Below are positions 25,001 to 34,914 of a stretch of DNA of 64,000 bases, one piece after another. The translations under genes were made by a program, and so were the position numbers. Numbering within the stretch: the stretch's first letter is position 1; each line of letters begins with the position of its first letter. Origin of the DNA: Gordionus sp. m RMFG-2023. Its lineage: Eukaryota > Nematomorpha > Gordioida > Chordodea > Parachordodidae. The notes beneath the pieces are model-generated. The model was not told the origin of the DNA. It saw only the letters and a program-made list of their open reading frames with translations, and did no database searches. The DNA lies in NCBI RefSeq assembly GCF_954871325.1, contig NC_088776.1, positions 40,442,569 to 40,506,568 on the forward strand, written 5' to 3'.

Positions 25001-25346
25001 CGTTAGTTAGGAGGGATGTATCCAATGATCCTTTTTCTGGTGCTGTATTAATCTCTGGTTGGACAATAATGTTGTTGACTTTTTCACAATTCATTTTAAC
25101 AACACTATTCTCCTCAGCTTTTGAATTGATCGTATTGGTAAATCTCTTGTAAGAGGCATTCAAGTGTTGCTTTTCAGCCAGTGTAGAATTCAATGTCTTC
25201 AAGTACTGAGATGATTTGGTTTGGGTTTTGACATTTTCAGCATTGAAAGATTTATCTGAGTCGGCTTCAATGATATGATTTTGTTTTCTCTCTGAACTAG
25301 GAGCACTTAAATTAAATTTGCCAAGATTTTTGAATGAACAGTTGCG
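15796..25346 (-). CDS. NET1/ARHGEF3: NET1/ARHGEF3-type Rho guanine-nucleotide exchange factor (DH-PH), ten exons, 5' incomplete
   Basis: Ten minus-strand exons (25346-24753, 23158-22999, 22650-22571, 22457-22298, 21942-21884, 20759-20718, 20106-20005, 19872-19804, 19677-19389, 16010-15796) join with matching phases at every GT..AG junction. They give 590 codons including the stop. Residues ~1-195 are a low-conservation linker ending in EIRRQE. The DH domain follows (AIHEFYTGEIDTLADL, then MIKHIESIRD, then DFLERCQNSPFSRRLD, then LPRTRLVKYPLLFKQILK), and then a PH domain (FLFDNIFLMTR, YKRPIPLGELYLV, KFEFRVQFR, a C-terminal helix with KMWTDSINSC). DH-PH proteins of this family load GTP onto RhoA-type GTPases at membranes or in the nucleus. 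Order and spacing match vertebrate NET1 and ARHGEF3. The PH domain carries an Asn/Asp-rich insert of ~50 residues. No in-frame Met occurs early in the first exon, so an upstream exon is missing. Confidence 0.92.
16255..17338. other. Possible decayed hAT relic in RhoGEF intron
   Basis: CAAGGCTGGGCAATAATTAA near 16253 looks like a hAT terminus with a subterminal AATTA-rich repeat, and conceptual fragments downstream look like eroded coding sequence. No matching right end or duplication was found, so this is a weak call. Confidence 0.3.
17339..18391 (+). mobile_element. hAT element in RhoGEF intron 9, near-exact 8-bp TSD
   Basis: The ends are CAGAGTTGTTAAA and TTTAACAACTCTG (a 13-bp perfect inverted repeat), flanked by ATAAAATA on the left and ATCAAATA on the right (7 of 8). 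Subterminal GTAGC(T)CGCTAC-like palindromes occur at both ends. The element lies antisense to the RhoGEF gene, in the long last intron. Confidence 0.88.
18020..18115 (+). pseudogene. hAT transposase C-terminal remnant
   Basis: Reading on the plus strand gives a degenerate SSVEISKAKLILSDRRSRLG followed by DDSIEM. This matches the end of the hAT dimerisation domain (SERVFSxAGxIxxxxRxxLxPxxVE). The rest of the transposase is deleted or eroded. Confidence 0.6.
18845..19257. mobile_element. Nonautonomous hAT-like MITE with CCGGGCC subterminal repeats, exact 8-bp TSD
   Basis: The ends are TAGAGATCTGCA and, inverted, TAGTGATCTGCA, with an exact 8-bp duplication CTATATAA at 18837-18844 and 19258-19265. 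The 413-bp body has no gene but repeats GGCCCGGCCC / TTCGGGCCGGGC motifs near both ends, separated by AT-rich sequence. Related, less complete copies lie at 11960-12420 and 57085-57300. It sits in the last intron of the RhoGEF gene. Confidence 0.9.
19389..19677 (-). CDS. RhoGEF exon 9 (PH domain with Asn-rich insert)
   Basis: 289 bp, phase 0 in, phase 1 out. It encodes KLQTFLFDNIFLMTR and GKYIVYKRPIPLGELYLV, then a low-complexity NSNCNNNNKN... stretch ending in acidic residues. The donor is AAAG|GTCAGT. The insert falls in a PH loop and is not present at this length in the vertebrate proteins I recall. Confidence 0.92.
19804..19872 (-). CDS. RhoGEF exon 8 (PH start)
   Basis: 69 bp, phase 0 on both sides. 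It encodes KHTEIRKAQQLICSGMLKNQ plus KGI, matching RIEASKVLLCHGELRSKSG at the first PH strand. Confidence 0.9.
20005..20106 (-). CDS. RhoGEF exon 7 (DH end, linker to PH)
   Basis: 102 bp, phase 0 on both sides. It encodes IKEVEKFIRLIDRKIGYNKC and then LAITQNLEYTHDFQ. This fits the AIxxIQGxxxxIN helix and the start of the DH-PH linker. Confidence 0.85.
20718..20759 (-). CDS. RhoGEF exon 6 (42-bp microexon)
   Basis: Encodes TPETHEDYNLIKLS, phase 0 on both sides, continuing ILKL into the HTPKEHPDVQLLED equivalent of NET1. The acceptor is TTATTAG and the donor is TCT|GTAATAA. Confidence 0.9.
21884..21942 (-). CDS. RhoGEF exon 5 (DH core helix)
   Basis: A 59-bp microexon, phase 1 in and phase 0 out, too short to stand out as an open frame. 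It encodes (D)LPRTRLVKYPLLFKQILKL, matching IPRSRLVKYPLLLKEILKH. This holds the most conserved DH helix (RLVKYPLL), which faces the Rho GTPase. The acceptor is CAATAG and the donor is TTG|GTAGGT. Confidence 0.95.
22298..22457 (-). CDS. RhoGEF exon 4 (DH domain)
   Basis: 160 bp, phase 0 in, phase 1 out. The acceptor is TTTTCAG and the donor is ATAG|GTGAGA. It encodes VSTLNCYIDYCGNLGNL and then DFLERCQNSPFSRRLDIWSF. The latter is nearly identical to the FLQRCLESPFSRKLDLWSFL block of NET1/ARHGEF3 and is the key to the family assignment. Confidence 0.95.
22571..22650 (-). CDS. RhoGEF exon 3 (DH domain)
   Basis: 80 bp, phase 1 in, phase 0 out. It encodes (E)MIKHIESIRDPNTKIVHSI and GAILYNW, matching the LLTRIGEATKPDGTVEQIG region of NET1. 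The donor is TGG|GTAATTAATG. Confidence 0.9.
22999..23158 (-). CDS. RhoGEF exon 2 (start of DH domain)
   Basis: 160 bp, phase 0 in, phase 1 out. The acceptor is ATGTTAG|GCC and the donor is AAAG|GTTAAT. It encodes AIHEFYTGEIDTLADLNCL and on to LLQILPVHK. This aligns with the first DH helix (EAIYELSRGEQDLIEDL in NET1), including the Glu that contacts the GTPase in DH domains. Confidence 0.9.
23561..24671. mobile_element. Foldback-like element, arms of ~20-bp AAAAAAGGAAAAG tandem repeats
   Basis: The ends are CAGGGCTTCCCATTT and, inverted, CAGGGTTTCCCATTC, with TA on both sides, which fits a TA target-site duplication. Each arm is a tandem array of a ~20-bp unit (AAAAAAGGAAAAGTGTCAATC and variants), pointing inwards on both sides (23575-24000 and 24305-24665), followed by a unique-looking AT-rich stretch. 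The centre contains GATCATAACTATCCGGGATC. It lies in an intron of the minus-strand RhoGEF gene, between the exons at 24753 and 23158. Lys-rich reading frames across the arms are repeat translations, not genes. Confidence 0.85.
24753..25346 (-). CDS. RhoGEF exon 1 of those found (N-terminal linker)
   Basis: 594 bp, phase 0 on both sides. The acceptor is ...AATAATAG and the donor is CAAGAG|GTTTCA. It encodes a Ser/Asn/Lys-rich linker ending LQPQEIRRQE, equivalent to the RQE just before the DH domain of NET1. The frame stays open from the acceptor with no early ATG, so this is an internal exon and the true start lies upstream (above 25346). Confidence 0.85.
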
Positions 25347-25652
25347 CTATTATTTCAGGTATATGTTTACATATAATTTTTAATATTTATATCATCGTTT
25401 TTTCCGTATATATAAAAAAAATATATATAAGTAGTATGGTAGATAATGAAGCAAATACTAAGATTGGAAGATTTAATTCAATTAGAAAAATGCAAATCCA
25501 ATTTTATTTTGCTTCAACCAGGCTAAAAAATTTGATCCCAGCCTGGCTCAAGATTATTAATTTCTATACCTGGCCCAAAACTTTTATTCATAAGCCCAAG
25601 CTGGTCCATAAATTTAAACAAAATAAATATCCCTAATTGTTTTGTCCTAATC

Positions 25653-25856
25653 TAGTATTGTTAAAAGGCTCGATTTTTAAAAATTACTAACCCAACCTAA
25701 TATTTTAGCCAAAAAATATTAGGCAAGCCTGGAAAATTTATTCATAGATGACGGAAAGATTTGGACGTCTATTAACAAAATCTTGTGGCTTGCATTATAT
25801 TTTTGGCTAAAATATTGGGTTAGCCGTTTTAAAAATCGAGCCATTTAACAACACTA
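25653..25856. mobile_element. hAT-type MITE (TAGTGTTG family), exact 8-bp TSD
   Basis: A 204-bp element with long imperfect inverted ends: TAGTATTGTTAAAAGGCTCG on the left and, inverted, TAGTGTTGTTAAATGGCTCG on the right. It is flanked by an exact duplication TCCTAATC (25645-25652 and 25857-25864). The inner inverted block is GGCTAAAATATTGGGTTAGC. Confidence 0.92.
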
Positions 25857-26486
25857 TCCTAATCCCTAAGATATTTTAATTATCATTCTAATTTAATAAA
25901 AGAAGCAAAAACACTATTTTTAATTATGAAGTTTTAAGAAGCCTGATTCTAGACTGTTAAGTCTTCTTTTTTTAATTTTTTTATGCCCATATCAGAGAGG
26001 TACTCTTGCAGGTCTTTAATGGCTATTAGTTATTCTTTATATGAAATTATAAGAATAAGTAAAAATCAAAATTGCCAATATAATGAAGCCCATAGGTAAA
26101 AAAATATATAATTCTCATTTAATTATTAATTGAGAGATCCTGGATTGGACTGATATTTTTATAACAAACTGATTTATAATAATAGCATCATTATATAATC
26201 ATAGAATATTATTTTTTTTAAATACACAATTTAACATCCTAATATTAATAAATAGAGAATTTAATATCCTAATAATAATAAATAGAAGAATGAAAATTCA
26301 ATTTATTTGTAACAAATCAAATTATTTTATGACAATATATGAATTTTTTTATTATATTATTTGCAATAAAAAAGGATTTTATATTTAATAAGTCACATTC
26401 AGCATAAACATTGCCCAAATTTTAAATGAGATGATTACCTTTTTAATATTTTTTAAAAAAATACACATAATCATTTGTGCCATGAT

Positions 26487-27082
26487 TAGTGTTGTTAAAT
26501 GGCTCGATTTGAGCCAATTTTTAAAAACAGCTAACTCAAATATTTTAGCCAGAGAAATATGGCATAAGCCTAAGATTTTGTTAATAGATGTCAATCTTTA
26601 TGCCATTTATTAGTAAAATATTGAAGCATGCATAATATTTTTCTATATTAAATATTGAGTTAGCCATTTTTAAAAATTGGCTCAAATCGAGCCTGTTGTA
26701 ATATGTAAATTTACCTTGAAATAAAATCGAGAAAAAAGAAGTAATATTCAAATCGACTGTTAAACAGAAAAACGAAACAAATTCTTATATTATTTGAGTA
26801 AAGACGATATAAATGAATAGAAAAGTATATATAATCGAGGATATTTTACTTGTAAATTATTATTATTTTACGAACTTAATTTTTAATCTTTTAATTTAGT
26901 TATGATTATGTAATTACAATTTATATTAATTAGAAAAGTATTAGTAGTTAATTTATTTATACTATTTATTTGTATTCTCCTTAATTCTCAGCTACAACAT
27001 TTGTTACCAAAACATTATGTTTTATGGGCATATTCAGTCTAAATAACTTTCATTATTTGACAGAGCCATTTAACAACACTAG
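26487..27082. mobile_element. TAGTGTTG-family MITE, larger or compound copy
   Basis: The left end TAGTGTTGTTAAATGGCTCG starts at 26487. A good right end (AGCCATTTAACAACACTA) occurs only at 27065-27082. A second inner inverted block (GAGTTAGCCATTTTTAAAAA ... GCTCAAATCGAGCC) ends near 26695. The flanks GCCATGAT and GTTATGGT agree at 5 of 8 positions. It may be one MITE with an internal insertion, or two overlapping copies. Confidence 0.55.
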
Positions 27083-28264
27083 TTATGGTAATGAACTAAA
27101 TATTGCCTTGGCCATGAGAAATAGATTATTTCAATATGTTTCTTGGTTTGCCCATAGTTTATAGTTATTTTTTGTATAGAAAATTTAGTTAAAAGATAGA
27201 TAGTAAGAAAAATAAATCTAAATATTGAATTAGTATAAGTTTTGTAATTGCAAAATATTGGATAAAATTTTATAGGTAAAAAATCTATGAACCAGCATAG
27301 CCCTATAAAATAGGGAAAGAAGTAAATATTAAAACACTTAAAAAACCATAATTTTAATATTTTAAGAGTAAAGGTGTAATATAGAGTAATGAAAAAAAAG
27401 GATACTTTAATTATTTATACAAATTAAAATTACAGAGGACTTTGTTACAAATTATATAACAATAGGAGTGTTCAGAGAAATGCTACCTATGACCCATGAG
27501 GGTATCTAGAATTTTTCTAAGGTTAAGGAGTTTTGAGTGGTTACTCTTAAATTTTATGGAGGGCTTTAGAGTATAGTCCTATAAATTAACATAAATATCA
27601 GTCTAGGCAGGCTTAAATTTTTTTTATCAGAATGAGCAAAGCTTGAATATTTAAATGGAAAATAATTTTTTCTCTCCTTTTACTACAATAAAGAGATAAT
27701 TAAAACTTATGTGACTTTTATATTTTATCTAATAATGGCAAATTTATTAACTAGTGAAATTTAGAATTATAACTTGTATAGATTGGCTTATTTTTTTTAG
27801 AGATTCGTTAATATTAGGTTGTTGCATCAAATGAGTAATATTTGGAAATTTTGGCAGTGAACATCTTCTTTTAAAACCTTCCTATAAAATATAAATTAAT
27901 TCTTCTTGTTATATTTACTCTCAATGATAATCTCGATGAATTTGAGTTAATACTAAACAAGCTAATATCATCCCCATCCATATGTGGTTTTAATTTTCTC
28001 TTTTTCTGTTTTTAATGTTATATTTAAAAAATATATAAATTAACCTGATTTATGTTATATATATCCATCCAGGACTCGTTTAAATCGGTCTTATCTTTAA
28101 TATTTTCTTTATAGCTATGTTCTGAATGTTAAAGTTTTATAAAATAGTTAATTTTACCTTTGCATTTTATAAACTTCGTTACCGTTTCAAATTTTAAATT
28201 TTCGAACAAAATATTTTTTATCCTCGAGAAATAAAGAATATTTTTTTTCTCTCTTTAGCTTTAC

Positions 28265-28495
28265 CTTTTCTAGTGGTAAGCTCTTTCAACATCTCTCTTC
28301 ACTTGTTATTCATACAATCTCTTTTATCTAATTTATACTTCTTTATATTGTCTCTAACTTTATGGTCTCATTGAAGTTTTGGCTTTCCTCTTTTACGTTT
28401 GCCCATCAATTCCACCTTATTTCCTATGTAGTATTATAGGCCTTCTCATTGTGTGCCCATACCACCTAAGTCTGTTTACCATTAACTTAGTCTTA
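28265..28495 (-). pseudogene. LINE reverse-transcriptase tail fragment
   Basis: On the minus strand, sequence from 28495 downwards reads VNRLRWYGHTMRRP, followed by an eroded basic KRK/RGxPKxSMRP-like stretch. The R(L/M)RWYGHVxRM motif and the GRPK...W...VK tail are hallmarks of the C-terminus of RTE/Jockey-like LINE ORF2. Several stops interrupt the rest. Only the last ~75 codons are present, so the copy is a relic in the opposite sense to a normal 5'-truncated insert; no poly-A tail was identified. Confidence 0.7.
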
Positions 28496-30028
28496 ATGGG
28501 CACTACCTAAATAAAGAACAAAATATAGTAATAAAATAATTTTTTGTAAAACATTATCATATATTTGTACTTTCTATTATTTTTATTTTTTCAAATTTTC
28601 TAATATGCTATTATTTACAAGGAAGTTGTTATATTATATATGGAAATGTTTTACAACAAATCATATTATTACTAAATGGACTTAATCAAACAGACTGTGT
28701 CCACTTTAAAAAATCATTTTGTAACAAAATAAACTATCATATCCCCCGACATTAAAATTTTGTGGCAGGAGCATTGTTGGCTAGGTGTTTTAGTGCTAAA
28801 GCACCGCATTTTTCAAAATTATCATATTAAATAATAAATTAGCATCCTATTATTTTTAAATTACCACCAAATTTTAAAATAATTTATTAAATATTTTTAC
28901 GCTGGTTTTCTTAATACAAAAAAGTTGTGCTTATTTCCCAATTAATTCAATGTTTATTTTAAAATTAGACCCATTTTAATTCTAAAAAAAATGCAAAATC
29001 TAATGACAAACTTCGTAAAAATATTCATCTAACTTTTTTGATAGGAAAATAAGATATATAAGGCTTTTAGTTGGGGTATTAAAAGATTGATTTTTTTATT
29101 GGTTGTAAGAAAATTGAGTTAGATTCTACATTTGTGTTTAGAATTTAACAAACATCTTCAAATGAGTATTTGAAGACCAAAAATTTTGAGTAAAATTCTT
29201 TGAGAAGATTAAAAAAAAATTTGAGCATGCTCAAAGAAGATTTTTGAGCAAAATAAAGAATGTTTTTTGTATCTTCTATGATTTTGAGCAAATATTTTTG
29301 AAATTTTATAATTTAATAAAATCTTTTGCGATTAAATCTTTTGTGATGATTAAATCCTTTGTAATGAAATCTTTATTGATGATATAAAACATTTTTGATC
29401 TAAAAATCTTTTGAGCATATATATTGTGATTTTTTTTAAATAAAATTATCGAGGTAAAATCTTTTATTTTATTTCTTGATCTTAAAAAATATTTTTATGA
29501 ATAATTTTAAGTTGTAAATGTAAGAATTGTCATAATACCTATTGTATATTTTTTAATATTTGGAGTAAGTAATAATAATTATTTTAAAAATATTTTGTCA
29601 TAATTTTAATGTTTAATATTTAATGTAAATTATAAAAGTGACAATTGTCATAATAATTATCTCAGAACCTTTAAAAAAATTTTAGGTAAAATAGGCATTA
29701 AATATTCTCTTAATTAAAGAATACATGCATATATTTTATTATATTAGACTTAGAGTAGATAAATCTATGAACATAACTATGCCGAAGGCTAGTTAAAGAG
29801 GGATATGGGGAGAAGGGTAAAATTAACCATAAATTATCTATTGAATACACTTTTTAAATAAATTGGCACCCACCCTCCTTTTGTGATAAGCCCAAGATGA
29901 CCCCTGGTGCGTGGACAACACGGAATGGGACTATCGTAGTATCATTATTTGGTCTCCAACTTAGGCGCAGCTTTTACATGAACGGGAATAGGAACAGTCT
30001 GCATCCAAATATTTTAAAGGGGGTCGTG
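28496..30028. other. AT-rich stretch with TTTTGAGCAAAAT-like repeats
   Basis: Between about 29150 and 29480 short motifs such as TTTTGAGCAAA and AAATCTTTTG recur irregularly. No exon or element end was identified. Confidence 0.4.
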
Positions 30029-30479
30029 GGTGTTATAAATGAGATATATTATACATATTATTAATGTCATATACAAATCAATCATGCAGATATATACGAA
30101 TTGTAAATATATACCATTTTATCATCTGACTTATTCATACTAATAAAGAAATTGTATACAAATTAAGGTGATGTTTTACAAGATATTTGATGTAATGATA
30201 CGAGTTTTCTAAATATAAAAATGAAACCATAAAGTTTTCTAATATAAAGATTGTTTATTTTATTTTAAATTAATAATTTAATTTTATAAAATATATTTTA
30301 AAATTTTACATTTTTTTTTATCAAACTAAAAAAATCAGGTTTATATAACAATTTTCATATTAATATATCAAAATTTATATAAAAAAAATCAATCTACACA
30401 ATTTATAAAAAATCAATTTATATCAACATAAAAAAAACAATTTAAAGGTTAGTATTAATCGGTCATATTAACATAAGGT
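30029..30479 (+). repeat. Candidate 5' LTR remnant of the Gypsy-type element
   Basis: The stretch begins TGTTATAAATGAG and runs up to TTGGCGACGAT, a sequence that typically follows the LTR in Ty3/Gypsy elements. No second LTR was seen in the window, so the borders are inferred. Confidence 0.3.
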
Positions 30480-30480
30480 A

Positions 30481-31325
30481 TTGTATATTGGCGACGATCT
30501 CATTATGAATAAAAAACCAATTATTAGTGGTGAATTGAATACAAATGAAACGAATAATATTAATCAAAGTGAATTGAATACAAATAAAACGAATAATATT
30601 AATCAAGTAAATAATGTTATACAAATAAAATTTGAAAATTATGACAAACAAAACAACTTTCAAGATTATATTGAATATATAGATGATGTGTTGGAGGTAA
30701 GAGGTATATTAATAAATGATGAAACCAAGAAAAAAATATTATTTGCTTATATGGGGATTAGTAATTTAGACGAGATGAGGTCTTTTGTATATCCATAAAT
30801 TTTGAAAGAACTTAATTATGAGGAGATAATTGAAGTGGGTAAAAAAGTATTTAAGCTTATTTCAACGTTATTCAGCTTGAGAATTAAGCTTATTCGGATA
30901 GAAAGAGGAGATGGTGAAGCAGTTGTTGAGTTTGCAGACCGACTTAAAAAATTGGCACAAGAGTGTAAATTTGAATCTGACCTGGATGGGAGATTGAGGG
31001 ATCAGATGGTGGCTGGAATCAAAATGGGTGCATTGGAGAAAGATATTCGCACCAGATTTCCAGATGGAATAAATGACATGGGAGAAAGGGTGAGTTTTCA
31101 AGAGGTTTTAAATATGGCTTTGGCAATGGAAAAGGCTGAGGATGAAGTGACAAATATGATGTTAAAAAAATTAATAAACCTAAAGAGCAGATAGAGAATA
31201 ATCATGGAAATTTTTCTAATCAAAAGTACTCATATAATAATAATAAAGAAAAAGGAAATTTTAGTTATTACAATAATAACTGCAGTCTATCGTTTAGACC
31301 TTCATCTACCCAATCAACATATAAT
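30481..31325 (+). mobile_element. Ty3/Gypsy-type retrotransposon gag fragment (fossil)
   Basis: This is a fossil piece of an LTR retrotransposon holding only gag-like sequence. The family is recognised from the FADRLKKLAQEC block and a following RVSFQEVLNMALAMEKAE segment, which are typical of Gypsy gag, plus an Asn/Tyr-rich tail. No protease, reverse transcriptase or integrase is present in the window. The fragment is broken (about one or two breaks) and ends where Helitron-derived sequence begins, near 31325. The preserved wording suggests moderate rather than great age. Confidence 0.7.
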
Positions 31326-33472
31326 CCTTTTTCAATCAAATACTGATATAAATAATATCTTAACTAAAAATCCTGGTACAAAATTAACCGAATGGTTTAA
31401 AATTAATCAACTTGACACAGATGCCAGACATTATATTTATGCAGATTTTGTAAGATATTATGTGTGGAAACCTCTATCTAAACAGTGGATAAAACGAGGG
31501 GTGGTGATAAAGTTATAGGCCGTATACGCACAGTTTATCCTAAAGAGGGTGAGGTTTTTTATTTAAGACTATTACTTAATTATGTTACTGGGCCTACATG
31601 CTTTGAAGATCTACGCTCTTTTAATGGAATTATCAGTAACACTTTTAAAGATGCATGTATTCGACGTGGTCTGTTATCAGATGATGCGGAATGGAACCAT
31701 TGTTTAGAGGAAGGTCTTTCATTTAAGATGCCAAATCAATTGCGCCAGTTATTTTCTGTTATTTTATTACATTGTGAGCCGAGAGATCCTCTAGGTCTAT
31801 GGAATTATTTTAAATTTTATCTTTGTGAAGATTTTTCCAAGAAAATATCACCAGAGCCGGATAACCTTATCACCGAAAATCTCGCGCTATGCCACATCAA
31901 TCAAATTTTGATTCAAAATGGTAAATCTCTTAAGGATTTTTTGGGAATGCCTATCCCTTTATTATCCACCCAATCTCCATCTGCTACAGCTAATATTATG
32001 TGTCACCTTATTCGGGAGGAAATATCCTACGATACTGATGATATGTATAAAAAATATTTGGCTAACTACAATTTATTTAATCGGGATCAAAATATTATCT
32101 ATGCCAAAATTATGTCCTTGCCCTCCACTCCACTCCATCCCATAATTTATTTTTTATAGATGGTCCTGGTGGTACTGGAAAATCATTTCTATTAAATACA
32201 ATATTATTTAACTTGAGAGCTCAAGGTAAAATTGCTATAGCTGTTGCATCTTCTGGCATTGCTTCAACTCTTCTTCATAATGGCCTTACTGCACATTCAC
32301 GTTTCAACAACCCCTTAAGTATTCATGAAAGTTCCTCATGTAATATTCCTTACCAAAGCCAAATAGTTGAATTGATAAGACAATCGGTAATTATAATATG
32401 GGACGAAATATCAATGACTCATAAACATATATTCGAGGCCGTGGATAGGTCATTTCAGGATATAATGAAATTAGACAAACCGTTTGGTGGTAAAATTATT
32501 ATTTTTGGCGGAGATTTTAGACAGATTTTACCTGTTATTAAACGTGGTGGAAGATGCGAAATTGTTAACTCAACCTTAAAACGATCCTATTTATGGTCAC
32601 ATATAGTGCCATTAAGGTTATGTATTAATATGAGACTTCTATAATTTCAGGAAGCAAATGATTAACTTATTAATAATAAATACTCAAAATTTCTTTTAAG
32701 AGTTGGTGAAGGCTGTGAAACATTCGATGGCTCCAGGGATAAAATAAAAATTCCTCAAGATTGTTGTATAGCTTCCAATGATATCGAGGATCTTATTGCT
32801 TTTGTTTATGATATAGACAAATACAATTCATCATTTAACCGAACATCATTTGCTCAAAATGCAATCCTGACCCCTAAAAACGTAGTCAATTCTATAAATA
32901 TTAAATTGATTAACAAAATTCCGGGGGATTTAATTACATACATAAGTGCTGATGAAACCATAACCGAGGATGAAGCGACGTTTTATCCCACTGAATTTTT
33001 AAACTCTTTAAGTATATCAGGATTACCACCTCACAAACTTTTACTCAAAGTCGGGGTACCTATAATATTAATGCGTAACTTAAATTCTGCTTCTGGTTTG
33101 AATAATAGGACTAAATTGATTATAACTTCTTTGCTACCAAATATAATTGAGGCGGAATTTGTTTCTAGTAGTTTTCTCAGTACTAAAGTTCTCATTCCAA
33201 GAATAAGTTTAATTCCTACAGATTCTGGCTTGCCATTTTCCTTTAAGCACCGCCAATTTCCCGTGAGACCTGCTTTTGTCATGACAATTAATAAAGCTCA
33301 GGGACAAACGTTGAACAAAGTTGGCATCTATTTACCTCATCCTGTTTTTTCACATGGACAGCTATATGTGGCTATGTCTCGAGTTTGTTCTCCTCATAAA
33401 TTAAAGATTATAACCAATGATAAAACAAAGACTACAACCAATGTGGTATATCATGAGGTTATATCCGATTAA
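31326..33472 (+). pseudogene. Helitron helicase (PIF1-type), 5'-truncated and frame-interrupted
   Basis: The plus-strand sequence begins with the pre-helicase segment (TKLTEWFKINQLDTDAR, then a stretch with LLNYVTGPTCFEDLRS) and runs into a PIF1-family helicase. Motifs in order are DGPGGTGKSF (Walker A, about 32159), VIIIWDEISM (Walker B, about 32390), FGGDFRQILPVI (about 32505) and, after a break, MTINKAQGQTLNKVGIYLP with YVAMSRVCSP (about 33282-33390). Helitron proteins join a HUH Rep nuclease to this helicase for rolling-circle transposition. Here the Rep half is missing upstream: the left edge abuts gag sequence. There are at least three frame interruptions (near 31500, 32155 and 32645). 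Confidence 0.85.
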
Positions 33473-33859
33473 TCCCGGTTTATACGAATAAGAATGAACA
33501 TTACTTAGTATGATATTATTTTATAATTTAAACAATTTTATATTATTTAAGCATCCTTTTGTCAGGCCGCTCAATATGCCCTTTTATCTCTGATGAATAT
33601 TTTGTCTAATTGAAAATTATATCAAAGTACATTTTTAAAATTTAACTAAATTAATATAACAATTTTTAAGGATCCTACTTTTTTAAAAACTTACCATTTT
33701 GTCGGATCCACCATTGCTCTATTATCCCTGCTGATTATTTTATATAACGCACAAAAAATATACATAGTACATTATTTTTATTATAAATAATATTATATAT
33801 TATTTTATATCTATTCCAAAAAATCTTCATTTTATTTCAATAATAATGTTTATTTATAT

Positions 33860-34190
33860 TTTTGCCTGATTTCTTTATTTGTCTAGGCTAACCCAACCTT
33901 AATCCCTCACATTGCTACAAAACATGATGATTCTATTATTAAAGATAAGCAAAGAAAATAATGACGAATAAATAAAAGCCTTACCCGTTCTAGAGTTACT
34001 GGTAGACAAAATAATAAAGAACTACGCTTGAAATGAACTCATCTGGAGGTTTTTTTTTATCTTATGTTTTATATCTATGTTTATTTTATTTTCACCCAGT
34101 TCTCCAAATGATATTTCTATCACCACTATCACAATCCCTATGCCACCTCCACCTATTTTTTAACAAAAGTAAACATTTTTATTTATCACT
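33860..34190 (+). repeat. Direct repeat, copy 1 (Helitron-associated)
   Basis: Copy 1 of a ~330-bp segment (TTTGCCTGATTTCTTTATTTG ... ACCCAGTTCTCC, then a Pro-rich ATCCCTATGCCACCTCCACC part). It is repeated at 34560-34890 with about 90% visual identity. One frame reads IPHIATKHDxSIIKDKQRK, which looks like eroded coding sequence, perhaps the N-terminal part of a Helitron protein. Confidence 0.65.
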
Positions 34191-34559
34191 AAATTTTATT
34201 ATCTCATTCTTTTCTTTCTATCTCTATTATCTATTAACCACTATTTCTCAAAACCTTATCACCTTTAATTTATATAATATAATATAATAATTTATACCTT
34301 CTTTTTCCCCCCTTTTTTAATCTAATTTTTTAATTACCTTACAATTAATTAACCTTTATCTTAAACATTACATTTATCATGTTATTTTTTAACTTTTATC
34401 ATGTTATTTTTTAACTTTTATAATATCATAATAGACTTGATAAGTCCCCAAAAATTTTATTTGATGGTAGCCCTCCAACTTATTAGAAATATGCATCTAA
34501 TATTGTCCCTTCTACCGGTTTTACATTATTTTAATGTTTGTTTAATTTCAACAATAGTA

Positions 34560-34890
34560 TATTTATATTTTTGCCTGATTTCTTTATTTGACTAGGCTAA
34601 CCCTAATCCCTCACATTGCTACCAAACATGATGAATCTATTATTAAAGATAAGCAAAGGAAAAAATGGCGATTCAACAAACGCCTTACCCGTTCTAGAGT
34701 TACTGGTGGCCAAGATAATAAAGCACTGTGAACTCCTCTGGAGGTTTATTTTATTTTTTATCTAATGTTTTATATCTATATGTTTATTTTATACACCCAG
34801 TTGCCTCCAAATGATATTTCTATCACCACTACCACAATCCCTATGCCCCCTCTGCCTAATTTTTAACAAACATAAGCATTTAATTCCACT
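34560..34890 (+). repeat. Direct repeat, copy 2 (Helitron-associated)
   Basis: Second copy of the segment at 33860-34190, about 700 bp downstream in the same orientation. In this copy the frame extends as WRFNKRLTRSRVTGGQDNKA. Confidence 0.65.
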
Positions 34891-34914
34891 ATCATTCACC
34901 TCATTAGGAGTTAT

